This document shows, piece by piece, positions 51,878-61,142 of a stretch of 64,000 nucleotides of DNA; the first letter of the stretch is position 1; the number at the start of each line of letters is the position of its first letter. The notes beneath the pieces are model-generated. The model ran no database searches, was not told the DNA's origin, and saw nothing but the letters and a program-made list of their open reading frames with translations. The stretch is from NCBI RefSeq assembly GCF_013697085.1, contig NZ_JACEFT010000022.1, positions 1 through 64,000 on the forward strand, written 5' to 3'. The translations under genes were made by a program, and so were the position numbers. This DNA is from Billgrantia kenyensis (GTDB taxonomy: Bacteria; Pseudomonadota; Gammaproteobacteria; Pseudomonadales; Halomonadaceae).

Positions 51878-52915
51878 ATGACCGTCTCGAAGTCTCTTCC
51901 GCTGACTGCCCTGGCGTCTGCCTGCCTGCTGGGCAGTGCGTTGCTCACCGGCCAGGCCATGGCCGCGACCACCATCAACTTGAGCTACAACGGCGCACCC
52001 GATCCCGACAGGAATGCCGTGCATGTCTTTGCCACCAACCTCAAGGAACTGGTGGAAGACAAGACCGATGGAGAAATCCTGCTGGAACTCTATCCCAACA
52101 GCATGCTGGGGGAGGAAGAGGACCGCATGGAGCAGACCATGAACACGCCCAAGCTGAACGTGGCGTCGTTCGCAGGCGTCTCGCCGCTGGTCGATGAAAT
52201 CTTCGTTAGTGCGATCCCGTTCCTGTTCGATGACTTCGACGACGCGCGCGCCTTCTTCGACGAGGGCGAGTACTGGCGTGAGGTCGAGGCGACGCTCAAA
52301 GAGCGTGCCGGTGTCGATATGCTGGCGGTGGTAGAGGAGGGGGGCTTCCTCGCCTTTACCAATAACAAGAAGCCGATTACCCATCCCGATGATTTCGAGG
52401 GGCTGCGCTTCCGCGCCATGGATCCCAGCCAGGTCGCCCTGTACGAATCCTTCGGGGCATCCGGCACACCGATCCCCTGGACCGAAGTGTACATGGCGCT
52501 GCGTACCGGCGTTGCCGATGGCCAGATGAACCCGCCAATGTACATCATCCTGGGCAGCCTCTACGAAGTGCAGGACTACCTGACGCTGGCCAACATCCAG
52601 TACTCCAACCAGTTCCTCGTCGGCAACAGCCAGATGATCGAAGGCTGGGATGACGACTTGCGTGACGCCTTCATGGAAGCCGTAGCCGAGGCTAACCATA
52701 ACGCCCGCATTCACAACGAGTCGCAGGTGGAGGAGCGTATCGCCTTCCTCGAAGAACAGGGCATGGAAGTGATCCGCCCCTCCGAGGACGACCTGGCAGC
52801 CTTCCGTGACATTGGCCAGCCGGCCTACCTGGAGTGGCTGTCCGATCGCGGCATCGAGCAGCGCTGGATTGACATGGCACTCGAAGATGCCGGCATGAGC
52901 GACCTGCTCGACTGA
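51878..52915 (+). CDS. dctP: TRAP transporter substrate-binding protein DctP
   Basis: A 345-residue exported protein with a signal peptide cleaved near AMAAT. The DctP-type binding fold includes FVSAIPFLFDDFDDARAFFD and FRAMDPSQVALYESFGASGTPIPWTEVYMALRTGVADGQ, the Arg and the following loop that usually contact a carboxylate ligand. It presents its ligand to DctQM. The ATG at 51878 follows AAGGAG. The ligand is not known; the downstream dipeptidase gene suggests a D-Ala-D-Ala-type or similar compound. Confidence 0.9.
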   Translation: MTVSKSLPLTALASACLLGSALLTGQAMAATTINLSYNGAPDPDRNAVHVFATNLKELVEDKTDGEILLELYPNSMLGEEEDRMEQTMNTPKLNVASFAGVSPLVDEIFVSAIPFLFDDFDDARAFFDEGEYWREVEATLKERAGVDMLAVVEEGGFLAFTNNKKPITHPDDFEGLRFRAMDPSQVALYESFGASGTPIPWTEVYMALRTGVADGQMNPPMYIILGSLYEVQDYLTLANIQYSNQFLVGNSQMIEGWDDDLRDAFMEAVAEANHNARIHNESQVEERIAFLEEQGMEVIRPSEDDLAAFRDIGQPAYLEWLSDRGIEQRWIDMALEDAGMSDLLD

Positions 52916-52933
52916 TCCCAGCGGGTTTCCTTC

Positions 52934-52958
52934 GGGGCCGGGACGCTCGGCCCCTTTT
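52934..52958 (+). terminator. Hairpin with T-run between dctP and dctQ
   Basis: The stem GGGGCCG / CGGCCCC (52934-52940, 52948-52954) is followed by TTTT. Inside TRAP operons such a hairpin usually lowers permease expression relative to the binding protein, by partial termination or by protecting the dctP mRNA end. Confidence 0.7.
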
Positions 52959-52975
52959 CATTACAGGACGTTTCT

Positions 52976-53470
52976 ATGTCGTCACTGCGTCATCGCGTGC
53001 TGGCGATCAGCCGACCTTTGTCGCTGACAGTCGCCGCCAGCCTGCTGCTGATCAACCTGGGCGTCATCCTCTTTGGCGTCTTCATGCGCTACTTCGCTGG
53101 TGGCGCACCGATCTGGACCGATGAACTCGCCCGGTTTCTCATCATCGGCACCGTCATGCTCGCCGCCGGTGCCGTCTGGGTCGAGGGCGGTCATATGCGT
53201 GTGGCGCTGATCGAGCGTCTGCTGCCGCCTGCACTCACTCGCCTGCTGAATATCTATCAGTGGCTGCTGACGCTTGGCATTGCCCTGGGTGGCGCCTGGG
53301 TCAGCTATCGCTACGCCCTCTCCGTCAGCATGTTCACCACCTCGGGGTTGGGCGTCAGCCGCACGGTACCGCTCATGTCGCTGCCCATCGGTTTTGCCCT
53401 GCTGGCCTGGCATGTGCTCTGGTACGGCCCCGCCCCCCTGCGGGTTGCGACGGAGGACGCCGCATCATGA
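52976..53470 (+). CDS. dctQ: TRAP transporter small permease DctQ
   Basis: A 164-residue protein with four membrane helices (about residues 14-35, 47-66, 90-108 and 130-150) and the DctQ pattern VFMRYFAGGAPIWTDELARFLII. It pairs with DctM. The start follows ACAGGACG. Its stop overlaps the dctM start by 4 bp (ATGA). Confidence 0.9.
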   Translation: MSSLRHRVLAISRPLSLTVAASLLLINLGVILFGVFMRYFAGGAPIWTDELARFLIIGTVMLAAGAVWVEGGHMRVALIERLLPPALTRLLNIYQWLLTLGIALGGAWVSYRYALSVSMFTTSGLGVSRTVPLMSLPIGFALLAWHVLWYGPAPLRVATEDAAS

Positions 53471-54744
53471 TCCTGACCATGCTGGCCGTCTTTCTGGCCC
53501 ATGTGCTGCTTGGCCTGCCCTTGTTCATCGCGCTGCTCACGACAGCGCTGGTCGGCTTTCTCTTCGTCGACCCGAGCATGATCCCGCGCATGATGCCTCA
53601 GCAGTACTTCGGGGGCATCAATGTATTCTCATTGATGGCGATTCCACTGTTCATCCTGGCGGGTAACCTGATGAACGTCAGTGGGCTGACCGAACGCCTG
53701 ATGGGGTTGGCCCGCCTGCTGGTGGGGCACCTGCGTGGTGGCATGGGCCACGTCAACGTCGTCTCCAGCGTGTTCTTTGCCGGCGTCAACGGGTCCGCGG
53801 TGGCCGATACCTCGGCGCTGGGCTCGCTGCTGGTACCGGCCATGGAGCGTGAAGGCTACTCGCGCGCCTTCGCGGCTGGCCTTACGGCAGGTAGCTCCCT
53901 GATCGGGCCCATCATTCCTCCCAGTATCTTCATGATTCTCTACGCGTCGCTGACCAACACTTCGGTGGGGGACCTGTTCCTGGCCGGGGTGATCCCGGGC
54001 CTGCTGCTGGGGGTGGCGTTCATGGCAATGAATGCCTGGTATGCGTGGCGCAACGGCCTGCCGAAACGCGGCCAGTTGCCAAGGGCCAAGGAGCTGGGGC
54101 TGGCAGCGGTCGCCGCATTGCCGGCGCTGGTGGCGCCATTCATCATCGTGGCGGGCATCGTCATGGGCTTTGTAACCCCAACCGAGTCGGGCGCCTTGAC
54201 CGCCCTGTATGTCGCGCTGTGCGGCGTCGTGCTGGGCGGGCTCAGGCTGCCTCAATTCTGGCAGGCGATTGTCGATACTTCGCGTCTCACCTCGGCCATC
54301 TTCCTGATCATGGCAGCCTCGGCCACCATCAGCTGGCTGCTCTCCTATGCCCAGGTGCCGGCGCAGTTCGTCACGTTGCTGGCCCCGTATATCGACAATG
54401 CTGTCTTGATCCTGCTGATGCTCAGCGCCATCACTTTCATTACCGGGATGTTCATGGAAGAGGTGTCGGCGCTGATGCTGCTCACGCCAATCTTTGCGCC
54501 GGTCGCCATGATGGCCGGGATCGACCCCGTGCATCTGGGCATCGTCATCACGCTCAATATCACCATCGCCCTGATCACGCCGCCCATGGGGGCCTGCGTG
54601 TTCGTGGCAGCAGCAGTCAGCCGGCTGGAGATCGTCTCACTGTTTCGGACCATCTGGCCATTCGTGCTGACGGCCATCGCCGTTCAGCTGCTGTTGATCC
54701 TGTTCCCGCCGCTCACCCTGTGGCTGCCCCATGTCCTTGGATAA
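53467..54744 (+). CDS. dctM: TRAP transporter large permease DctM
   Basis: A 425-residue protein with about eleven to twelve helices. Family marks include IPLFILAGNLMN, NGSAVADTSALGSLL and LIGPIIPPSIFMILYASLT. It moves the substrate with Na+ across the inner membrane. The ATG at 53467 overlaps the dctQ stop; the frame is open upstream to 53260 but without family features. Its end overlaps the dipeptidase start at 54731 by 14 bp. Confidence 0.92.
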   Translation: MILTMLAVFLAHVLLGLPLFIALLTTALVGFLFVDPSMIPRMMPQQYFGGINVFSLMAIPLFILAGNLMNVSGLTERLMGLARLLVGHLRGGMGHVNVVSSVFFAGVNGSAVADTSALGSLLVPAMEREGYSRAFAAGLTAGSSLIGPIIPPSIFMILYASLTNTSVGDLFLAGVIPGLLLGVAFMAMNAWYAWRNGLPKRGQLPRAKELGLAAVAALPALVAPFIIVAGIVMGFVTPTESGALTALYVALCGVVLGGLRLPQFWQAIVDTSRLTSAIFLIMAASATISWLLSYAQVPAQFVTLLAPYIDNAVLILLMLSAITFITGMFMEEVSALMLLTPIFAPVAMMAGIDPVHLGIVITLNITIALITPPMGACVFVAAAVSRLEIVSLFRTIWPFVLTAIAVQLLLILFPPLTLWLPHVLG

Positions 54745-55528
54745 GACCATGCCGACCTCCAACACCCCAACTGTCGACGGCACCCCATTAGTCAGAGTCC
54801 CCAGCCTGGACGCTCCCGAGTGGGAGCGTGTCTCGGCGCTGCCGATCACCGAATGCGGCGAGCGTCTCATTCCGATGAGCCTCGCCCCTGAACCCATCAA
54901 GGTGTTCCCCGCCTATGCGCGCTTGGGCATTCCCGGTGCCGTGCCCGAGTGCTTCGTGCGTGAAGGGGTCTATCGGGCGCTGCTGCTGGCCGCCCGGCGG
55001 CTACCCGAGGGGATCGGCATGGTAGTACTCGATGGCTGGAGGCCGTGGCGCGTGCAGCAGTATCTTTTCGATACGCTGCATGAAGCGATCCACCACCATC
55101 ACCCATCCCTCGATGAGGGTGAGCTCATGGTGCGTACGCGCGAATTCGTGTCGCTGCCGAGTCGCGACCCGCTGGCGCCTAGCCCGCATCTGACAGGGGG
55201 CGCCGTGGATGTGACCCTCTGCGATGCCGACGGCATGCCCCTCGACATGGGCACGCAATTCGACGAAGCCATTCCGGCCTCGCATACCGATCACCTCGAG
55301 ACGCTGAAGGCACCGAGCGCGGCACAGCGTCAGGCGCGTAATAACCGTCGTCTGCTCTACCAGGTGATGCGTGAAGCGGGTTTTACCAACTTGCCCAGCG
55401 AATGGTGGCACTACGATTTCGGCGATCAGCTCTGGGCCCACTACAGCGGCAGCGGTGTCGCTCGTTACGGCCCGGCCGAACTCGATACCATCGAAAATCG
55501 CTGGCGGCGGCAGTTTATAGGTGGGTAG
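54731..55528 (+). CDS. D-alanyl-D-alanine dipeptidase (VanX/DdpX family, M15D)
   Basis: A 265-residue protein with the VanX zinc and catalytic motifs: LDGWRPWRVQQ (Arg), SPHLTGGAVDVTL (zinc His and Asp, about residues 155-165) and EWWHYDFGD (catalytic Glu and zinc His, about residue 222). VanX/DdpX hydrolyses D-Ala-D-Ala. No signal peptide is seen, so it acts in the cytoplasm on an imported substrate. It overlaps dctM by 14 bp; a second ATG at 54749 has GGATAAG upstream and avoids the overlap. No vancomycin-resistance genes are nearby. Confidence 0.88.
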   Translation: MSLDKTMPTSNTPTVDGTPLVRVPSLDAPEWERVSALPITECGERLIPMSLAPEPIKVFPAYARLGIPGAVPECFVREGVYRALLLAARRLPEGIGMVVLDGWRPWRVQQYLFDTLHEAIHHHHPSLDEGELMVRTREFVSLPSRDPLAPSPHLTGGAVDVTLCDADGMPLDMGTQFDEAIPASHTDHLETLKAPSAAQRQARNNRRLLYQVMREAGFTNLPSEWWHYDFGDQLWAHYSGSGVARYGPAELDTIENRWRRQFIGG

Positions 55529-55559
55529 CGCTTGGTATCAGCGCTGATCCGCGTTAATC

Positions 55560-56018
55560 GCCATCGGCCGAGTAGGCTGCATCGGCCTTTATCTCGAAAC
55601 TGCCATCTGCCACGGCGCGCCGGAATGACAACGATCACGGGCAGTTCCACCGCAGTTCGCCGGGCAATGTCGTCCTGCTCAATCCTGAGGAAGTGCATGA
55701 CGGACACCCAGGCAACGACAGTACGCTGGGCTATGTCATGGTGTATGTGTCTCCCCGTCAGGTGGAGTCAATGTTTGCCGACGCAGGGGGCGCGAAGACG
55801 CCGGGCGATTTAGGAGCAGGGAAACGCTGATATCGGATCCCGTACTGCGCCATGCCATCCTGGACCTTTCCCACCTGGTCACGCAGCAGGCGGGCACGCG
55901 CATCGAGCAGGAGCACTCCCTCTACCGGATAGCCACTCGCTTGGTACAACGTAGCGGCATGTTCCAGGCAGACGGCAAGGTGAGCCGGCCCGATGCGCTG
56001 CTGATGTCGCAAGACTCT
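55560..56018 (+). pseudogene. AraC-type regulator fragment, frameshifted and truncated
   Basis: One frame (about 55625-55830) reads NDHGQFHR, then NVVLLNPEEVHDGHPGND and YVMVYVSP, the cupin sensor domain of AraC-family regulators. It ends at a TGA at 55828-55830. From about 55831 another frame continues with PVLRHAILDLSHLV and RIEQEHSLYRIATRLVQR, the part that precedes the DNA-binding domain. The helix-turn-helix region is absent; the sequence runs into a monooxygenase remnant at about 56020. Confidence 0.7.
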
Positions 56019-56019
56019 C

Positions 56020-56205
56020 GAACGTCGGGGCCCCAGGTAGAGCACCACGGGACGACGTTGGCCAGCGTTGGCGTGGGTGGTGCGGAACGCCTCGGGGAGG
56101 CGTAGAGGACGTGATCCTCATCCTCGGGGCCACGCAGCATATGGGCTCGCCCAAACCGGGCAGGTCCTGCAGATGGGATTCTCGCTCCAGCACACGAATC
56201 TACTC
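56020..56205 (-). pseudogene. ABM monooxygenase remnant (degraded paralog of the 40678 gene)
   Basis: On the minus strand, pieces such as LERESHLQDLPG, RGPEDEDHVLYAS and the AFRTTHANAGQ-like and LYLGPRRS regions match the intact ABM protein at 40678-41010, but in several frames and with deletions. It cannot code for a working protein. Confidence 0.7.
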
Positions 56206-56589
56206 TTCATAGCGCTCCGTGTCGTCACGGTCGCGCTCGTATCTCTTGAGCGGGAACGGCGGCAACCAGGGCTCACGACGGATAGCCCAGCTTTCGTAGG
56301 TGGGTATCAGTTGGTCAGAAGCATCCAGTGCCCCCAGGTGCACTTCGACTTCGTCGGCAGTGCGCGCGAACACGGACGAGCCGCAGCGCGGGCAGAAATG
56401 CCGCCCCGCATAGTCGTGTGTCTTTCCTGTGATCGTCACCGACTCCTGGGGGAACACGGCGGAGGCGTAAAACAGTGCCCCATGATGCTTGCGGCAGTCG
56501 AGGCAGTGACAAAGGCCGATCCGATAGGGGCGTCCGGATGCCACGATGCGAACGTCGCCGCAAAGGCAGCCGCCGGTGAATTGATCCAT
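56200..56589 (-). CDS. GFA/CENP-V fold zinc protein, second copy
   Basis: A 129-residue protein with zinc motifs GGCLCGDV, CHCLDCRKHHG and FCPRCGSSVF. The long frame reaches 56769, but the ATG at 56589 has GGAGG six bases upstream and matches the fold start. It is only distantly similar to the other GFA gene (42925). Substrate unknown. Confidence 0.85.
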   Translation of the reverse strand: MDQFTGGCLCGDVRIVASGRPYRIGLCHCLDCRKHHGALFYASAVFPQESVTITGKTHDYAGRHFCPRCGSSVFARTADEVEVHLGALDASDQLIPTYESWAIRREPWLPPFPLKRYERDRDDTERYEE

Positions 56590-57002
56590 GCTTTGCCTCC
56601 TCTCTAGCCAAGCCGCCAGAATGCTTACAACGATTCCCCTTGGGCTTCCAGCGTGTTCTTTGGTGACGATAAAGCTAAGGTAGCGGTAAACCGTTGGAAT
56701 AGCGTCACTGCCAGGTGCGGCCATGGAACTCGGCGCTGGCCTTGGCTCACTGCGATTTCCGTGACACATCTGGCGAAGTTCATGATCAAAGCGCCGTGGA
56801 CGAAGCGCGGCTGACGTCTCTTAATGAGACGTTGCACACCGGTCTTTCTGGGAACCCTGGGATCACGCTAGTCGTGATGTGGCGCTGAGTGGAAGCACGC
56901 TGCCGTCAGGCATGTTACTTAAGTAGCCGAAACAGAACTTCCGGAGACCCATGTTCCGGTCGTGTTCGTCTCGTTTCATCGCTACCAGCCATTGATCACA
57001 GC
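56590..57002. other. Intergenic region before the autotransporter
   Basis: About 410 bp with no convincing gene. It contains one perfect inverted repeat, ACGTCTC-TTAAT-GAGACGT (56814-56832), of unknown role, in the upstream part. Confidence 0.5.
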
Positions 57003-60000
57003 ATGTCGAAGCCAAGTGTCGTGAAAACGAATCAAAGTGCCGTGCGGAGCACACAGGGATTGACCGCTATGACCTCTCTGACGCCGCGGTCCCATAGGAT
57101 GCGACCGGCCCACCGTTGGGCGATGGCCTCCACGCTGGTCGTCCCACTCACGTGTGTGGTGCCGATGGCCTGGGCGAGTAACTGGACTGGCGACACAGGC
57201 GACTGGTTCGATGCCGTCAACTGGAGTGGCGGCGTCCCCAGCGCCAGCGATAACGTTCATATCGACAACGGCGGCACAGCCCTAGTGCAATCTGGAGTCG
57301 CGGAAGCCAACTGGCTCGTAGTCGGTGACGCGAATACGGGGACGCTCGATATCACCAACGGAGCTCGCGTGAGCAGCCGTGCTATTTATGCTGGCAATAG
57401 AGATGGCGCTAGTGGCGATATTACAGTGACCGGAGAGGGTTCCAGGCTGAGCAGCAACCAATCGATAATCGTTGGTTACCCGGGCACTGGCACCTTGACC
57501 ATCAGCGACGGCGCTGGCGTTGATGCTGGTGAAAGCTATTACCTCGGCCTCGGATGGAGTGGTGGCGACGGCACCCTCAACATCGGTCAGGGCGGGGCGC
57601 CTGGGGTGGTCAATGCGCCGACGGTTCGGGGTGGTGGTGGTACGGCAACGCTCAATTTCAATCACAGCGGCGACGACTATCATTTCACCCGCGATGGCAC
57701 TGCCAACGGTGAGGCGGTTGCCATCACCACCACCCACACCGTCCATGGCACCACCTCGGTCAATCACCTGGGTAGCGGAACGACCACCCTATCCGGCTCA
57801 CACGCCTATTATGGCCCCACGACCATCAGCGACGGCCGGCTGTTGGTCAATGGCACCATCGCCAGCTCGGTGCTGACCAGGGTGCGCGACGGCGCCATCC
57901 TGGGCGGCTCCGGCACAGTGGGCGATACCCTGGTGGAGTCTGGTGGCATCCTCGCCCCCGGCAACTCCATCGGCACGCTGACCGTCGATGGTGATCTGAC
58001 CCTGGAAAGTGGGGCCATCAGCGAGTTCGAGCTGGGGACTTCAGGCTCGGCGGCTGACCCTGCATCCGGTGCGTCGGATCGCGTCAACGTGGCTGGCGAC
58101 CTTGCCTTCAATGGCACGCTCAACCTGAGCCAGAGCGACGAGTCCGATGATGGCACGGTGGGGCTTGGCTACTATCGACTGATGACCTACGGCGGCGAAC
58201 TGACCGCCAATACCGCCACTATCGGGACAACGCCCTCTCTACCCCATGCCGATCTATACGAGCTGCAGGCGGGCGAGGGCCGGGTCGATCTGTTCATCGG
58301 CGCCCTGGGCGACGATAGCCTGCAGCACTGGCAAGGTGGCGATGGGGTCTGGGGCGCCACGGACACGCAGTGGCTGAACCGGGAGGGCACAGCGCCAGCC
58401 GCCTGGGCCGGGCAGCATGCCATCTTCAAGGATGCCGGTGGCTTCAACGGCGGTACTATCGAGGTGGAGGGCGCGCAATCCTTTGCCGGCCTGCAGTTCG
58501 TCGACGAGGGCTATCGGCTTGAAGGCGCCGGGCAGCTAGTCACTGAGGCCAACGGCAGCGAGATCCGCGTGCTGGCGGACCAGGCGACCATCGCCACCGA
58601 GATCACCGGCAGTGGTGGTCTCACCAAGACCGAGGCGGGCACCCTGACGCTTACCGGCACCAACACCTACACCGGCGGCACCACCGTCAACGCGGGCACG
58701 CTGGTGGTGGCGGCCGGTGGCTCCATCACCGGCGATGCCACGGTCAATGGCGGCCGTTTCGATGTCGATGGGGAGATCGACGGCGAGGTGACGGTTAACG
58801 CTGGTGGCTTCCTGGGCGGTTCCGGCACGCTGGGTGAACTGCGGGCCGGCAGCGGCAGTGTGGTGCAGCCGGGCAACTCCATCGGCACGCTCAACGTGGC
58901 GGGCAACTATACCCTGGGCAGTGGCGCCACCTATGAGGTCGAGCTGCGCGGCGGCGGCAATACGCCGGGGGTGCACAACGACCTGATCGCCGTGGCCGGC
59001 GCCGCCACCCTCGAGGAGGGCTCGTTGATCCACGTCACGCCCGAGAACGGCAGCGACGACGGATCCAGCGGCTACGCCGACGGTACCACCTACACCATCC
59101 TTACCAGCGGCGGCGGTCTGAGCGTGGCGGGCGCAGGGCCGGTGATCAGCGACGACTACGCCTACCTTGATTTCGCCGGCAGCTTCGATGCCGACAACTA
59201 CTACCTCACCTCGCGCCTGGTCGATGGCACCACCACCTTCTGCCTAGCGGGGCAGAGCAGCAACCAGTGTGCCGCCGGCGGCGGGGCGTTTTCCCTGGGG
59301 GCAGGCAACGCGGTATACGACGCCGTCTTGAACATGAGTGCGGCACAGGCTGCTGCGGCTCTGGATCAACTCTCCGGCGAAGGTATCGCATCGACGCAAT
59401 CGGCCCTGCTGACCGGCAGCGGCTTGGTCCGCGACAGCCTGATGGCGCACATGCGCAGCGCCGGCAATGCGCCCGACGGCAGTGACGACCCGCTCTGGGT
59501 GAGCATTGTTGGGGCCAACGTGGCGTTCGACGGCGACGGTGATACCGCTGACCTCGACAGCCGCGAATGGGGCTTTCTGGCCGGTAGGGATGCCACGCTC
59601 GACAGGCTGGGCGACGACTGGCGGCTCGGCCTCTCGGCCGGCTACACCCGCACCGACGCCTCGGTGGACGACCGCCTGACCAGCGGCGACAGTGACAATG
59701 TTCACCTGGGCCTTTACGCAGGACGCCAGTGGGGGGCGCTCGGCCTGCGCCTGGGCGCTGCCCACAGCTGGCACTGGATCGATACCGAGCGCCACGCACT
59801 TGGCCAAGAACTGACCGGCGATACCCGTGGCCGGACGCTCCAAGGGTTCGCTGAGCTGGGCTACGCCTTCGATACCGGCGCGGTCAGTGTCGAGCCCTTC
59901 GTCAACGCGGCCTGGGTGCAACAGCGGATCAGCGGCTTCGACGAGAGTGGCAGTGCAGCGGCGCTCTCGGTGGATGACGCCACCAGCGAGACGGGATTCA

Positions 60001-60302
60001 CCACGCTTGGGTTGCGAAGCACCGCCCCGCTGGCGCTGGGCGACAAGGAGGTGACCCTGAACGGCTCGCTCGGCTGGCGTCATGCGCTGGGCGATCTGGA
60101 GCCCCAGAGCACCCACGCCTTCGCTGGCGGCGAACCCTTCACGGTTTCCGGCACGGCGATCGACCGCAACGCCGCGGTCGTCGAGACAGGCCTCGATCTC
60201 TCACTGTCCGACACGACCAGCCTTGGGGTGAGTTACGACGGCCAGTTCGGCAACGACACCCGCGCCCACGCTGGCGGAATCCGCTTGACGCACAGGTTCT
60301 GA
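57003..60302 (+). CDS. Autotransporter (type Va) with beta-strand repeats
   Basis: A protein of about 1099 residues from ATG 57003 (the frame opens at 56889; other starts at 57069 or 57099 are possible). The signal peptide region ends near MAWAS. The passenger is Gly/Thr/Ser-rich beta-helix with autotransporter-associated repeats such as LTKTEAGTLTLTGTNTYTGG and two GxLAPGNSIGTLxV motifs. The last about 270 residues form the outer-membrane beta-barrel, ending in HRF with a terminal Phe. No protease or adhesin motif is clear. Monocistronic. Confidence 0.85.
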   Translation: MSKPSVVKTNQSAVRSTQGLTAMTSLTPRSHRMRPAHRWAMASTLVVPLTCVVPMAWASNWTGDTGDWFDAVNWSGGVPSASDNVHIDNGGTALVQSGVAEANWLVVGDANTGTLDITNGARVSSRAIYAGNRDGASGDITVTGEGSRLSSNQSIIVGYPGTGTLTISDGAGVDAGESYYLGLGWSGGDGTLNIGQGGAPGVVNAPTVRGGGGTATLNFNHSGDDYHFTRDGTANGEAVAITTTHTVHGTTSVNHLGSGTTTLSGSHAYYGPTTISDGRLLVNGTIASSVLTRVRDGAILGGSGTVGDTLVESGGILAPGNSIGTLTVDGDLTLESGAISEFELGTSGSAADPASGASDRVNVAGDLAFNGTLNLSQSDESDDGTVGLGYYRLMTYGGELTANTATIGTTPSLPHADLYELQAGEGRVDLFIGALGDDSLQHWQGGDGVWGATDTQWLNREGTAPAAWAGQHAIFKDAGGFNGGTIEVEGAQSFAGLQFVDEGYRLEGAGQLVTEANGSEIRVLADQATIATEITGSGGLTKTEAGTLTLTGTNTYTGGTTVNAGTLVVAAGGSITGDATVNGGRFDVDGEIDGEVTVNAGGFLGGSGTLGELRAGSGSVVQPGNSIGTLNVAGNYTLGSGATYEVELRGGGNTPGVHNDLIAVAGAATLEEGSLIHVTPENGSDDGSSGYADGTTYTILTSGGGLSVAGAGPVISDDYAYLDFAGSFDADNYYLTSRLVDGTTTFCLAGQSSNQCAAGGGAFSLGAGNAVYDAVLNMSAAQAAAALDQLSGEGIASTQSALLTGSGLVRDSLMAHMRSAGNAPDGSDDPLWVSIVGANVAFDGDGDTADLDSREWGFLAGRDATLDRLGDDWRLGLSAGYTRTDASVDDRLTSGDSDNVHLGLYAGRQWGALGLRLGAAHSWHWIDTERHALGQELTGDTRGRTLQGFAELGYAFDTGAVSVEPFVNAAWVQQRISGFDESGSAAALSVDDATSETGFTTLGLRSTAPLALGDKEVTLNGSLGWRHALGDLEPQSTHAFAGGEPFTVSGTAIDRNAAVVETGLDLSLSDTTSLGVSYDGQFGNDTRAHAGGIRLTHRF

Positions 60303-60389
60303 GCCAGACAGCGGCAGTGAGACCAAGCCGAGCGGCTATATGCCGGCTCATCCAGCGCCCCCGCCAGTCTCCACCAGCAGTTACAATCC

Positions 60390-60490
60390 TCACTCCACCA
60401 ATCGCAGCGCGAGGACATGGCAAATCCGCTCACTGTTTCACTCATAGCCGAGGTGCCGGCCCTGCCATGTGGCCGACAATACGGCGGGCG
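60390..60490 (-). pseudogene. RES toxin remnant (3' end only)
   Basis: About 100 bp match the 3' end of the intact RES gene (49309-49420), including RPPVLSATWQGRHLGYE, then a frame break. It is the leftover of a second RES/Xre module whose broken antitoxin lies at 62065. Confidence 0.75.
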
Positions 60491-60593
60491 TCCTCCAGGC
60501 CGGCCAGGGATGAAGGGGGGCCGGCAATGATCGTACTGTCCGAGCTCCGGGCGCGTTACTCTCAAGGCAGAGAGCACTGCTTGGAGTATCCCG

Positions 60594-61142
60594 ATGAGAT
60601 TGGCTTCCAGGTCGCTGTACCTGGCACCGGCTCATGAGCGGCACCTGGCACTACTGCAGTCCTGGTTTCCGGATGCCGAGCATGCCCGGTTGTGGGGCGG
60701 GCCTGGCATCCGTTACCCCTTCACCGCCGAGAGCTTCCACGACGACCTGCAACTCGAGAGCGTGACGAGCCGAGCGTTGCTGAACGACAGGGGCAGCCTC
60801 CTGGGCTTCGGGCAGTATTGCCGACGCCATGAGCGCTGCCACCTGATGCGGCTTGCCATCGCCCCGGCTCATCGCGGCCAAGGCCTTGGGGCCCGACTCA
60901 TTGCCGCCTTGGCGAGAGAGGGAGGCGAAGCGCTGCGCGTCACCGAGTGCGCGCTTAACGTCTATCCAAACAACCCAGCAGCCAGGCTCTATGCTCGCCT
61001 GGGGTTCAGTGACGCAACCCCTCCCGATGGTCAAAGCCTGGATGGCTGTCGCTACCTGGTGGCATCGGTCAGCGTGGCATCAAGAGATAATCTTGAGCAG
61101 GCAAGTTTAGCCGTGCACAAGGGCTTGAAGAATGGCCGATAG
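60594..61142 (+). CDS. GNAT family acetyltransferase
   Basis: A 182-residue N-acetyltransferase with the acetyl-CoA loop RLAIAPAHRGQGLGARLIAAL (about residues 85-105) and a C-terminal NPAARLYARLGF. The acceptor is unknown. Its stop lies inside the first codons of the DUF6544 gene (11-bp overlap), so the two are probably co-translated. It sits between the RES remnant and the DUF6544 gene. Confidence 0.85.
   Translation: MRLASRSLYLAPAHERHLALLQSWFPDAEHARLWGGPGIRYPFTAESFHDDLQLESVTSRALLNDRGSLLGFGQYCRRHERCHLMRLAIAPAHRGQGLGARLIAALAREGGEALRVTECALNVYPNNPAARLYARLGFSDATPPDGQSLDGCRYLVASVSVASRDNLEQASLAVHKGLKNGR

Noticed and set aside
54731-55528. Vancomycin-resistance cluster
   Set aside because: Only a VanX-type dipeptidase is present; there are no VanH, VanA-type ligase or VanRS genes, and the neighbours are a TRAP transporter.
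56814-56832. Perfect inverted repeat upstream of the autotransporter as a terminator or operator
   Set aside because: A 7-bp stem without T-run and far from any start codon; no support for a specific function.
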